NCBI RefSeq assembly: GCF_963259705.1 | Contig: NC_081842.1 | Coordinates: 93,548,433-93,612,432 of the forward strand | From: Myotis daubentonii | Lineage: Eukaryota > Chordata > Mammalia > Chiroptera > Vespertilionidae | DNA length: 64,000 bases | Reading direction: 5' to 3' | Shown: positions 24,282-34,856 of the stretch, piece by piece | Position numbering within the stretch: position 1 is the first letter of the stretch | How the letters are laid out: every line of letters starts with the position of its first letter | Made by a program: the position numbers and the translations under genes | The notes under the pieces: model-generated | What the model was told of the DNA's origin: nothing | The model's database searches: none | Seen by the model: only the letters and a program-made list of their open reading frames with translations

Positions 24282-27200
24282 AAAAATCTTATACTTTTAC
24301 TTTATTTCTACTCTCCTTCTCAGGAGTGATAAAAACAAACAAAAGAAAAAACAAGAATAGTAAAAAAAAAAAAAAAAAAAGTGTTTTTGTAACCATGTTT
24401 TTCAAATTTATTAACTTTTTAGGTTTAGATCAGAACATTTGGCTATATGTCTCTTACTTGAAGTTTTTATTGGGGAAAAAAAACAAAAAACAAACTAAGA
24501 CATTGATGTGCAAGTCTGAAGTAGAGTTACTCTATCTGAAGCTGCTAGGCCAGTTTGTTAAATTAGATTTTGTCTACTTTATATGCTAGGGATTAAATCA
24601 GTATCTAACAAACTGGCAAGTTCCTTTAGTGGTATAGTAAACCTTCAGAAAGATGTTTTCTCTTGAACATAGAGTCAAAGGAGAAGTAAGCAGATGCTAA
24701 TATGATAAAAATATATCCTATAAAATTATTTCTTTCAGGTCAATTGACTTGGACACATCTATATTATCTGCTAGATATTATATTACAAAATATGATAATT
24801 TCTTCCAGTTATCTTTGTGTTATAACAAAATACCCTAAAAACAAATGGGCTCTTTACAAATCATTCATTTTTCTCAATTTCTCAAGTTATTGTTCTTAAA
24901 GTTTGGACTAGCTTAGTCAAATCTTGTTGAACTCGTTTCCTCATGTGACTGACATCATGTATTAGGTCAGCATATGGCTGGATAATGTCGGAGGCTTCAA
25001 TCACTTACATGGAAAGTGGCAGGCAGTTGCTAGATGATATAACAGTAGCAATTGAGTTACATGTGTCTTATCATACAGCACACTAGTTTGGAGTTCTTTA
25101 TACAGCAGTTATATAAATAACAAGAATAGCAAAAGAGGGCAAGCCCAAATATTTTTCAAATCTCTTCTGGTTTGAGTTTTCTTGTGTTCTATTGTTTAAA
25201 GAAGTTTGAAGATACATTGTATAGAGTTGATGAGGAAGGCAACTATCAAAGTATATGCACGTAGGAAGAGTACACATATTAATGCAATAATTTACAGTAA
25301 TTTCCTCCCAGTTAAGTTATATCCCCCAACATAAAGAAAATGTACATATCGACTCCTAATACTCCCAAGTATCTCATCCAATCAGATACTGAGACTGGAT
25401 TTTTATGCTTTGAAATTATAGGCAGTGATGGCTTCTCAGATGCAGCTCCTATTGATTTAGAAATCAAACAACATACATTAAATAAAAATATTAAAAAATG
25501 CGAAACAGCATACAATGGTGACATAAAGACAGAATAAAAGTAATAGTCACTCACATTTGAAAATGGGAAAAATGGGAAGTTTATAGCAATGTGGGAGCCA
25601 CACAATTCTACCAATTTTGAATTCATAGAGTATTTTTTGGTTTTGCCTATGTTCCTTTCCCAAAGTAGCTTTTCATTTATTATTGTTTATGGATCTTATC
25701 CCTATGATCTGAAACTTTTTTTTATAAAAAATATTGTGTGTAGCTTAGTATCTTTCTTGATCTGCTTCCTGTTCATGTCATGCCAGAGCTTAAAACCCTA
25801 TTTTGAATTTTTTATTTAGGTCCTTTTAGTCCAAGCTGGCACAGCTTTCATCAATATAACAACTTTGGATTTCAGCCAAAGCAGATTGGTTCCTTTGCTT
25901 GCCTAAATTTTTAACCCACAATTAGTGTTGGGCAGATTTCTGTAAACTTTGGGGATGTCAGGGTGCTGTGAAGTAATGTACTTAAAATTCTTAGGAGCCT
26001 TTTGGTCTGGTTAAGTAAGTATACTAGGAAACAAGTCATTCATTAGTCTTAATCATTCGTCTTTACATATTTTTGATTTCTTGCTTTAAGAATGTTTTTG
26101 AAACTTAAGAACCTAGAATTGATAACAGGTTTTATTTACTAAGAAAGTTCTGAATCATCTATATTCACCCTAAATTATGTTTTCGATCTGTAATGTTTCA
26201 GTTTAGTGTATATTCTTTTGCATATTATAGTAGATGAATAGCTATAAATAAGCCAATGATACTTCCAAATTTCTGCCTAAAGATCATCTGCCAATTCCCA
26301 CAAGCACATTATATTCTTTTTTCTTCTGTTCCAAGTTATCACAGTCAACATCCTTCAATTATTTCACTATTCTATAATGTAAGTTACCATTTTCCAAGCT
26401 ATTGTAATTCTCCATTGAATTGCCATTCTTAGAATTTTTATATTGTTGCCTTCTACCAAATTTAACCTATATAGTTTAAATTTTGGTAATGACAGCAGAT
26501 GTTTCTGTATCACTTAATCTATTTCTATAGCAGTTGCCTATTACTTCATAACAAACAATCCCAAACTTAGTGTCTTTAAATTAAAAATATTTTTCTCATA
26601 ATTCTGTGGGTTGGCTACCATATTATTCATTTTAATAAACTGAATTACACATGTAGTTAAACAACCTAAGAGAAAGTTCAAGTAGAAAATTGTTATACTA
26701 TATAAATTTGAAAACAGACATCAAGTTATAGTTTAATAATTTCAACATTATTAAAGCTTATAAGATGACTTATGAATGAGAATAATAGAAACATTGGAAT
26801 AATCCATAGGAACATAGCCAAATAGTTGGTGCCAGGTAAATTTTTCAGTTAAAATAAAAACCCCAAGTAGGTTTCAAGATTAAATATAAGACTATTTTCT
26901 AGTAGATGGTAATAAAAGAAAATGGGAGAAGAATAGGCTGGCCTTATGATTTGCTTTGGATTTCTTTATCAATAACTCAAGCATAAGAATTAAGAGAGAT
27001 GTGTTTTATACTGGTAACAAAGGGTGAGTTAATAACTAACTATAATATTTTTAATTTAAAAGAATATCAACCTTAGAAACTTGGTCCAGGACTTGACACA
27101 ATTGAGAGATTGGAATCCGGTAGAATGACCTTTAAGAAGTTAAAAGTACATGAACCAAACACAACATGGCAATTTATGTTAGATGAGGGTAAGTCAGAGA

Positions 27201-28119
27201 GATATGGTTGTTCTGATATGCAAGCTATAATTGACATATAATTTTTGACCAGGAGCACCAAGATTTATCACTTTCATCTGCTTCCAGTAATCTTGATTTC
27301 TGATGAGAGGTTTTCTACTTTCTTTCTTGAAGATATCCTCTTGTTTTCCTCATGAGTTTTCTTTTTATTATTTATTATATTTATTTGATCAAGTATATTT
27401 TTAGTTCTCATCCACTTGAATCCTTGCAGCTATATGCTATATTTTTTCTCTTCCCTACTGATAACTTTTGTCTTCCATATCTAGAGATATCTTGTACCAA
27501 AAAAAGATCTCATTCATAAATGTCCATTGATTCATCAAGATAGACAGTAATTCATACCTCCAATACAAAGGTATTTACATTTACATCATGAAAAAATATC
27601 TTTACTTGAATAAATTTATCATTTTATATTTCCTAAATGAATGGGTAAGAAGATTCACGAGTATATGCTTCTCCTTACCTTCCATAACATCATAAAAACT
27701 ATAGAAGCGTATCTATAGAGGTTTGGGAATATTTTAGGGTTATTTTCAGCAATTTAGCCCTTTTATCAACTACCACTGAGTTCTATTTACTCTTATAAGA
27801 CTCTCAAAACTTGATCAAATCTCACACTTTACCCCATTTGTTTCTATCAACATGAAATATTGACAAATCCAGTGGGGGTACAGGCTGGGTTTAAAAAATA
27901 TGGGACATATCTATGATATTTTCTTCTGTGATATACTGACAAACCTTTTCTTTATTATGTCTTCCTCGTTCCAGGCAACATGAATTACTTGACAGTAAGA
28001 GAGTTTTATTAACAGCTGCCGTCTGAGAGAAGTATTCTTGTGAATCCAAATAACTGACACTTTCTACACCCACAAGGATTTATTCTTACCACAAAACTGT
28101 TCAAAGAAAAAAACAAACA
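24282..28119. other. About 3.8 kb without a gene
   Basis: AT-rich unique-looking DNA with A18 at 24362-24380. Two patches (about 24790-25150 and about 26515-26620, with ttacttcataacaaacaatcccaaacttagtgtctttaaa) look like copies of an ancient mammalian interspersed repeat that I cannot assign. The longest frame (104 codons, minus, 25312-25626) shows no domain. Confidence 0.5.
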
Positions 28120-28700
28120 AAAACTAAAAGGCTAGCCAGTGTTCCCAAGGAAATGGTATTAGTCATCTTGAAACCAAAATGCAGTGGTCAGGTTGAGTTC
28201 TTTGTCTCCCAACATGGAAGAATGAACTCAGGGACAAAGATGGCAAGCTGCAAGGGGAAGCACAGTTTACTGAGGTACAGATTCCCTGCAGCAAGAAGCT
28301 ACAGGAAGGAGGACCAAAGCAGGGTACCACTGAAGCTGAAGCTCTTTGTATAGGGATATACTGAATGTATACTTTGCTAGCTTTTGGTTGGTCTTTTCAA
28401 GGTATTTCGTGTAATACCCAATCATTTCAGAACTTCAGTTCCTGCCTGCAGAACCTAATTTGGGACTGTCACTTTAAGTCCGGATAGACATTACTGTCCC
28501 CTCCCAGCTTGGCTCAGAACTGCCCACCCCACCGGGCTCAACTCTAGGTCATCCTGTTTGTTCCAGCAAGTTTTTTCCTGGAACCAGGAGCAGCCAGCAA
28601 GTTGCCTCATGTCGCTCCTAGAATTCTCTCTTTAGCTTCCCCTCTCCAGTCCCGTCTCCAAATGCCTAGTCTCTATTTCCTCAATATAATGACCAAAGAA
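28120..28700. mobile_element. Possible solo LTR or other old repeat
   Basis: This GC-richer block contains ttctttgtctcccaacatggaagaatg, a ccctgcagcaagaagctacagg stretch and later gggactgtcactttaag. Its texture is like an endogenous retroviral LTR, but I see no TG...CA ends with a target duplication, so the call is tentative. No retroviral coding sequence is visible nearby. Confidence 0.25.
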
Positions 28701-29005
28701 ACTCAGTAAGTTATTGTGGATGACATTCAGAATGTGTCCATTAATGTATGACCAAATGACTTTCTATTTTTCTCTTAGTTTTTCAGCATTTCTAAAGGAA
28801 AGAAAGAAACAAAAACAAACCTCCAATCATAGAGAAATCAGTAATCACTGTATCAGTTATTCCATTTCATATGAGGTGGCATCAACAATAAGAACTATTA
28901 AAACCAACATTAAGCTAGCAACACTGGTATCCTGTGCCTGTTCCTTCCATGTATCTCATACATGGCATGATAAATACCTTTCTATTTTAAAATTATTTAT
29001 ATATA

Positions 29006-29007
<2 letters not shown>
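28701..29007. other. No gene seen
   Basis: The open frame across 28714-29076 runs into a CA repeat and has no domain character. Confidence 0.5.

Positions 29008-29042
<35 letters not shown>
29008..29042 (+). repeat. (CA)n microsatellite
   Basis: About 17 CA units directly precede the Tc1-like terminus. Confidence 0.95.
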
Positions 29043-29044
<2 letters not shown>

Positions 29045-29047
<3 letters not shown>

Positions 29048-29235
29048 TGAGTGGCCAGATTATTATGACCGCCTGATGTTTGTAGGCAAATTAGCTATAA
29101 TTTCACGCTCAAGTTGCTAGAGGGCCAGACCATTATAAATAGGGAGGCAGGTTGTTTACCGTGACAGTAGAAGTTATTTTTTTCTGAAGATATGGGTAAA
29201 CAACTCGATTTAACAGCCTTTGAACATGGGAGATA
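29045..29235 (+). mobile_element. Tc1-like element, 5' end only
   Basis: The terminal repeat CACTGAGTGGCCAGATTATT, the roughly 146-bp leader and the transposase start (ATG at about 29191, reading MGKQLDLTAFEHG) match the copy at 59912-60105. The sequence then breaks off into an AT-rich run. MGK..DLTAFE.G is the usual Tc1-family N-terminus preceding the paired-type DNA-binding domain, which is absent. Confidence 0.85.
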
Positions 29236-29239
29236 TATA

Positions 29240-29830
29240 TATGTATATATAAGCTCCAAATGATAATAGAGAAGTTTCAACTCCAGGTTTGTAGAGAAAC
29301 GAGGTGATTCAGAGAATCAGCAATAATGGCTGTGAGCTACCAAGTGTTTACACCTTTTCTTCAAGTCTCCAAATCTTTCATGAATCTGATTTGAGATTCT
29401 ACCCTAACCAGAAACATACAAAAAAAATGGAATTTGGAAAAATATAGTTCAACCTAGTCAAATTGACAAATTAAAAATCTATACCACCCAGTAGAAAAAT
29501 CAGGGGATGGTAAGAATTAGATAATTAAGCATAGAAAATGTACCATAGCTAAAGAACCAGATCATTTGAATAATTTATAAAAGAAAATAGAATTGGCAAA
29601 AAAAATGTAAAAAGATTGTTCAAAATCTCTACTATCAGTAACTTTACAAAGTAAAGAAATAAATTTTAGGTAGAATTGCTTTATTATTTTACCACCACCA
29701 GAGATACAAAGGCAATATAAGAGTACTGTTATTCATTGTTGAGGCAAATGCAAATTGTACCACAATAATGTAGCAAGGTTTAGAGATCCATATGTTATTC
29801 TCTTCCGTTAGGCTGATCCTGTGATTTAAA
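29240..29830. other. No gene seen
   Basis: Unique-looking AT-rich DNA. Confidence 0.5.
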
Positions 29831-29847
29831 ATAATAAAGGAAGTCCT

Positions 29848-30112
29848 AGCCGGTTTGGCTCAGTGAATAGAACACCAGCCTGCAGACTGAAGGGGCCCAA
29901 GCTTGATTCTGGTCAAGGCCTAATACCTTGGTTACAGGCTCCTGCTGGTCCTGGGCCTTGGTCGGGGAGCATGCAGGACGCAACCAATCAATGTGTTTCT
30001 CTCACATCAATATTTCTTTCTGTCTTTCCCTCTCTCTTCCACTCTCTCTAAAAAACAATGGAAAAATATCTTCGGATGAGGATTTAAAAAATAATAATAA
30101 TAATAAAAGAAA
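29848..30112 (+). mobile_element. Ves SINE
   Basis: Head cctagccggtttggctcagtgaatagaacaccagcc, body gcatgcaggacgcaaccaatcaatg, and an A-rich tail ending in (AAT)n. The imperfect direct repeats aataaaggaagt (left) and aataaaagaaagt (right) probably represent the target duplication. Confidence 0.9.
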
Positions 30113-30472
30113 GTATTAATGAATATGCATGTGTATTGGAACAATGTACAGTGGCAAAAGAAGGCAAAAATGTGAACTGTGACTGGGATATAATTGATTA
30201 ATTTATGTACTTTATAGAAGCATTAAAAAGCAGCAGTTAAATCTATATTAATTAATAATAAACAACTTAACCCTACAACTTAAAAAAATTAGAATGAGAA
30301 CAACAAGATGGTATTTATGAAGATAAACTCAAATTTAGGTGAGATTAGTATAACAAGCAATATAGACTTCCTTAACATATTAAATATTATGAATGATCCA
30401 ATGGCTGCCTTAATTAAAAGTGGTTAGAATGAGAAAAAGTAAAATAAATAAATAAATATCTTTAAGCCTGGT
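30113..30472. other. No gene seen
   Basis: AT-rich unique-looking DNA. Confidence 0.5.
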
Positions 30473-30690
30473 TGGTGGGGCTCAGTAGTTTAACGTCAAC
30501 CTATGAACCAGGAGGTCACAGTCTGATTCCCTGTCAGGGCACATGTCCCAGTTGTGGGCTAGATCACTAGTATGGGGTATGAAAGAGGCAGCCAATCAAT
30601 GACTCTCTCTCATCATTCATATTTCTACCTCTCTTTCTTCCCCTCCCTTCCTCTCTGAAATCAATACAAAAATAATAATAAAATAAACTA
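30473..30690 (+). mobile_element. Ves SINE, second subfamily
   Basis: Head agcctggttggtggggctcagtagtttaacgtcaacctatgaaccaggaggtca, Ves body and an A-rich tail with (AATAA) units. Confidence 0.9.
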
Positions 30691-31143
30691 AAATAAATAA
30701 AGTCCTTTAAAATATTTTCATAATAATTGGTTGAAAAATATCTTAGAGAAAATATTACAATATAAACACATTTAAAAGCAAATAATAACAAAAATATTGT
30801 ATTTTATAATTATCCATGTTTATGGTGATATAAAAATATGAAACATAGCCTTATGTGGGATGTAGTGCTATATTGTGGGATGATAGGAAAAGGCAAAAGA
30901 AAAGGAAATTTCTCAGAAACTTCCTACCATAAATGGCATCATAAGATGTCATTCATGTGAAATTGTATATTTGTGTATTTGTGCCTTTGTGTATGTATAA
31001 GTAACTTAAGAAAGTGTTAGATTGCTATACCTTCAGCTTGTAGGTATGCCCATGATATATCAAAAGAAAAGAAAACTGAAGAATATGTTTATAGAATTTT
31101 CCACCTTTAGGGAAAATCTATCAAAGAAAGCTTTATAATGATA
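30691..31143. other. No gene seen
   Basis: AT-rich unique-looking DNA before the Helitron block. Confidence 0.5.
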
Positions 31144-31209
31144 CTAGGAGCCCGGTGCACGAAATTCGTGCACTGGGTGTGTGTGGGGGGGAGTGTCCCT
31201 CAGCCCAGC

Positions 31210-31790
31210 CTGCCCCCTCTCACATACTGGGAGCCCTCAGGCGTTGACCCCCATCACCCTCCAATCGCAGGATCGGCCCCTTGCCCAGGCCTGATGCCTC
31301 GGCCAGAGGTGTAGACCCCCATCACCCTCCGATCGCCTGATCGGCCCCTTGCCCAGGCCTGATGCCTCTGACAGAGGTGTCAGGCTTGGACAGGGGACCC
31401 CCATCTCCCCCTGATCACTGGCTCTGGCCCCCGCCCAGGCCTGAGGCCTCTGACCCAGTCTTCAGGTCTGGGCAAGGGGACCATCATATCCCCCCAATCC
31501 CCGGCTCCGCCCCCCACCCAGGCCTGATGCCTCGGCCAGAGGAGTTGACCCTCATCACCCTCTGATCACCAATCACCGGATCGGCCCCTTGACCAGGCCT
31601 GAGGCCTCTGGCCTAGGCGTCCGGCCCGGGCAGCGGGGACCCCCAGCTCCCCGCGGTTGCAGGCTCCGCCCCTTCCCAGGCCTAATGCCTCTGGCTGAGG
31701 CGTCCGGCTCAGGCAGCGGGACCCGCAGCTGCAGCGGCCCCGCGATCGTGGGCTCCGCTTTAGGCCCAGGCAAGGGACCCTAGCTCCCGG
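31210..31790 (-). repeat. About seven GC-rich units of 68-86 bp
   Basis: The marker cccaggcctgatgcct recurs at roughly 31351, 31433, 31517, 31593, 31677 and 31764, and a first copy lies at about 31283. The units are diverged, so the array is older than the 24-bp array in the same element. Confidence 0.8.
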
Positions 31791-31894
31791 GACTGCCAGC
31801 TTCGACCGTGCCCAGCTCCCATCGCTGGCTCCACCCCTACTTCCTGCTATCACTGGCCAGGGCGGCAAAGGCGCCTGATTCTCCAATCATGGCT

Positions 31895-31942
31895 GGGGGG
31901 CAGGGCAAAGGCGGCCCCAGGGCCGCCTTTGCCCTGCCCCCC
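31895..31942. repeat. Perfect 22-bp inverted repeat with 4-nt loop
   Basis: Arm 31895-31916 is the exact reverse complement of 31921-31942, and the loop is CCAG. The arms are very GC-rich. Such a stem could form a cruciform or a pre-miRNA-like hairpin if transcribed. It lies inside the Helitron at 31144-32266, far from its terminator hairpin. Confidence 0.9.
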
Positions 31943-32056
31943 GGCTCTTAGCTCCCCCCTGGGTTTCCGATCACTGTCAGTGGCAGGGGGCTTCTTCCTG
32001 CTTTCCCTTTCGCCTCCCTGCATTGTGCCTACATATGCAAATTAACCGCCATCTTG

Positions 32057-32190
32057 TTGGCAGTTAACTGCCAATCTTAGTTGGCAGTTAACTGCCAATC
32101 ATAGTTGGCAGTTAACTGCCAATCATAGTTGGCAGTTAACTGCCAATCATAGTTGGCAGTTAACTGCCAATCATAGTTGGCAGTTAATTT
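32057..32190. repeat. 24-bp minisatellite of an 18-bp palindrome
   Basis: Five perfect copies of the self-complementary 18-mer TTGGCAGTTAACTGCCAA start at 32057, 32081, 32105, 32129 and 32153, spaced 24 bp apart. A sixth half-copy leads into an octamer (atttgcatat). The units are nearly identical, implying recent expansion. Confidence 0.95.
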
Positions 32191-32266
32191 GCATATAGCC
32201 CTGATTAGCCAATGAAAAGGGTATCGTCGTACGCCAATTACCATTTTTCTCTTTTATTAGATAGGA

Positions 32267-32601
32267 CTAGAGGCCCGGTGCATGGATTCGTGCACTGGTG
32301 GGGTCCCTTGGCCTGGCCTAGAGGGATCGGGCCAAAACCGGCTCTCAGACATCCAGAAGGGGTCCCAGATTGTGAGAGGGTGCAGGCCAGGCCGAGGGAC
32401 CCTAGTATGCATATAAGATCTTTGGTTAATCTCTTCCTGCCCAACCCCCTATCCCCCATTCTCTGAGATTCATCAGTCTCTTCCACATATCCATGACTGT
32501 GGTTTCCGCACCTATGTTGAGCGTCTGCCCTCTGGTGGTCAGTGTGCATTATAGCTACCAGTTGGACAGTTGAACAGTTAGCCAGTCAGTCACTTAGGCT
32601 T

Positions 32602-32635
<34 letters not shown>
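32267..32635 (-). mobile_element. Helitron carrying an L1 fragment
   Basis: Reverse orientation. CTAG lies at 32267-32270, the tail hairpin follows (gtgcatggattcgtgcac), and the AT-rich 5' end has turned into (CA)n at 32603-32634. Between the canonical tail and 5' module lies about 90 bp (32409-32500) resembling antisense L1 3' UTR. A single CTCF-like motif lies at 32525-32538. Confidence 0.88.
32525..32538 (-). promoter_or_regulatory. CTCF-core-like site in Helitron
   Basis: On the minus strand it reads CCACCAGAGGGCAG, matching CCASYAGRKGGCRS at all positions. The partner motif is absent in this copy. Confidence 0.45.
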
Positions 32636-32639
<4 letters not shown>

Positions 32640-33180
32640 AGGCCAGTGCAAGAAAATTGTGCAATGGGGGGGAGGTGTCCCTCAGCCCGGCCTGCACCCC
32701 TTCCAATCTGGGACCCCTCGGGGGATATCCAACTGCAGGTTTCCACAGGGATTGGGCCTAAACCTGCAGTCAGACATCCTTCTCACAATCTGGGACTACT
32801 GGTTCCTAACTGCTTGTCTGCCAGCCTGCCTGATTGCTCCTAACTGCTTCTGCCTGCCAGCCTGTTTGCCCCCTAACTGTTGCCCTGCCAGCCTGATTGC
32901 CCCCAATTGCTCCCCTATGGGCCTGATTGTGCCCAACTGCCCTCCCCTCCTGGCCTGATCACCCACAACTGCCCTCCCCTGCTGCAACCTACATCCTCTG
33001 CCGGGACCCGCCTCCTCTGCATGAGGCGGCGGACCCGCCGGAACCGGCCTCCTGACTGCGCAGAGCCGGGAGGCCCCCATGCCTCACCATGCATAGTGGC
33101 CACCAGACCCCACCTCTGTTGTGTGCAAGGCCATCTTGTGGCGGCCATCTTGAGTGGCCATCTTTGTGTGTTTATATATC
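32636..33180 (-). mobile_element. Helitron with pyrimidine-rich units
   Basis: Reverse orientation. CTAG at 32636-32639 is followed by the tail and then several cctgattgcccctaactg units of about 35 bp, the same family as 1-304. The 5' side has three GGCCATCTTG/GGCCATCTTT boxes (33128-33167; YY1-like AAGATGGCC in reverse). It appears to end at tttatatatctat, where the Tc1-like element begins. Confidence 0.8.
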
Positions 33181-33182
33181 TA

Positions 33183-33983
33183 TTGAGTGGCCAGATTATT
33201 ATGACCACCCCATCAGCACTTCGTTGGGCCACCTTTTGCCTTCAATACTGCAGCAATTCTTGGCATTGACTCCACGAGATGTTGAAAGGTGATGTGAGGA
33301 ATCTGACACCATGCCTGGTGAATAGTACTGTCCAGTTCTGTGAGATTGGATGGTTGTGGAACCAGCTGCCTGATGGCTCTTTTAACTTTGTCCCACAAAT
33401 GCTCAATTGGATTGAGATCTGGTGAATGTGGCAGCCACCTAAGCAAGGTAATGTCTCCCTCATGTTCTTGAAAGCACTCCTGCACCATACAAGCATCGTG
33501 GCATGATGCATTGTCTTGTTGGAAGAAGCCATCTCCATTGGGATACTCCATCAACAAGATAGGATGAAGTTGATCAGCAATGATACTTAGGTATGTTGTG
33601 CTATTCGGACATTGTTCCACATGAATTAAAGGGCCCAAATCATGCCAGGAAAACATGCCCCAAACCATAACACTGCCCCCACCAGCTTGAAGGGTTGTAC
33701 TCATGCATGTGGGGTGCATGCTTTCATGCTGTTTCCGCCAAATTCTCACTCTGCCATCTGCATGATGCAACTGGAAATGTGATTCATCGGACCACACGAC
33801 TTTTTTCCTATGCTCAACTGTCCAATTTTTGTGTTCCTGTGTAAACTGGCGACGTTTTATCTTGGGAACTGCAGACAGCAAAGGTGTTCAAACAGACCTT
33901 TGGCTTCCATATCCCATACGATGCAGTGTACGGCTAATTTGCCTACAAATGACAGGTGGTCATAAAAATCTGGCCACTCAGTG
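33183..33983 (-). mobile_element. Tc1-like element, internally deleted
   Basis: Terminal repeats TGAGTGGCCAGATTATTATG (left) and its complement (right end CACTCAGTG at 33983) bracket about 800 bp. The order in reverse is terminal repeat, about 40 bp of leader, then a jump into the transposase beyond its DNA-binding half, then the catalytic part and the right terminal repeat. It inserted at the AT-rich end of the adjacent Helitron. Confidence 0.92.
33213..33933 (-). pseudogene. Tc1-like transposase, N-terminally truncated
   Basis: The 222-residue open frame (33213-33881) has a DDE catalytic domain of the Tc1/mariner superfamily: WSDESHF (first D), FQQDNASCH (second D), LNPIEHLWD (E), plus the usual GGGSVMVWG. 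I count 36 residues between the second D and the E, so it is DD36E rather than the classical DD34E. The reading frame continues upstream past one in-frame stop (TGA, likely a mutated CGA) to about 33933, with RTLHRMGY-like residues. There the internal deletion removes the helix-turn-helix region. Family members run about 340 residues. It cannot transpose alone, but the catalytic part is strikingly well preserved. Confidence 0.9.
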
Positions 33984-33993
33984 CACATGTTTA

Positions 33994-34316
33994 CAGTAGG
34001 TCCTTGGGTTACGTTGGAGACCTGTTCCTACAGCGCAATGTAACACGATTCTCACCGTAAGTTGGAACCCACCTACATAAGCACCTACATCATTCACATG
34101 GAGCACAAACACAGCAGTAATGATGTGAAACAGTAAAAAGATTTAAAAGAAAGATAACAAAACCTGACCTTTACTGTGGTAAAGAAATAATAAAATACAT
34201 AAAGCACATATGTACATAGGTCGAAATGACGGAACTTTTTTTATAAATAAATAGAAGATGGCAACTTAACCATGAAACAATGTAGGTCGAGTTTGATGTA
34301 ACCTGAGGACTGCCTG
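33994..34316. mobile_element. Old Tigger/pogo-like MITE (tentative family)
   Basis: The ends CAGTAGGTCCTTGGGTTACGTT and (reverse) CAGGCAGTCCTCAGGTTACATC are inverted repeats of about 22 bp, and a TA precedes the left end. There is no coding sequence. The CAGnnnGTCCT..GGTTAC terminus is reminiscent of mammalian Tigger-type elements. Confidence 0.6.
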
Positions 34317-34328
34317 TGTTATATATTA

Positions 34329-34856
34329 CTAGGGGCCCAGTGCATGAAATTATTGCACTGGTGTGGGTGGTCCCTCAGCCCAGCCTTCCCCCTCTCACAT
34401 ACTGGGAGCCCTCATGGGATGTCCTACTGACAGCTGCTCAATGCTCCCCTTGGGGAGCAGGCTTAAGCCACAGTCTGGCCTCCCTTTTTGGGAGGCGACC
34501 GGGCTGATCAGGGGAAGGCATCAGCCCCATCACCTCTGGCCTGGGCATTAGGCCTGGGAAGGGGACCCCCAGCCCTGTGAGATTGCCAGCTCTGCCCCTG
34601 CCCAGACCTCAGGCTTCTGGCCAAGGCGATTGCCGGCTCCGCCTCCCCGGGTGGTGTCTGGCACTGCCTGCCCTGCCTCCCCGGGCCCCAATCTGCAGCC
34701 CAGATCCCACGGGCAGCGTCTGGCACTGCCCGCCTCACCTGCAGTATGCAAATTTAATGGCCATCTTTGTTGGGTTAATTTGCATACTCTTCTGATTGGC
34801 TGGTGGTTGTAGCGAAGGTACCATCAATTAGCATCTTTGTCTTTTATTTGTGTAGA
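34329..34856 (-). mobile_element. Helitron with paired octamers
   Basis: Reverse orientation. CTAG at 34329-34332 is followed by a tail hairpin (gtgcatgaaattattgcac) and GC-rich units. In reverse, the 5' module then has ATTGGCTG (decayed CCAAT region), ATGCAAAT-type motifs on both sides of a ccatctttgttgg core, and the start TCTACACAAATAAAAGAC. No coding sequence. Confidence 0.88.

Larger units (their letters stand above)
31144..32266 (-). mobile_element. Long GC-rich Helitron with minisatellites and hairpin
   Basis: Read in reverse it starts TCCTATCTAATAAAAG (ends at 32266) and finishes with the 9+1+9 palindrome GTGCACGAAATTCGTGCAC (31155-31173) and CTAG (31144-31147). The 5' part has a CCAAT box (attagccaatg), two octamers bracketing a 24-bp palindromic minisatellite, and an AAGATGGCGGT box. 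The 3' half has about seven GC-rich 68-86 bp units. It is non-autonomous; the GC-rich open frames are repeat shadows. It abuts the next Helitron with no base between them. Confidence 0.93.

Noticed and set aside
31566..31886. GC-rich proline/arginine-rich frames that look like a first exon
   Set aside because: They are shadows of the GC-rich unit array in the Helitron at 31144-32266. The local GC is that of the element, not of a CpG-island promoter.
32057..32190. CRISPR-like array (regular repeats with constant spacing)
   Set aside because: The 6-bp spacers are identical, the unit is a minisatellite and the genome is mammalian.
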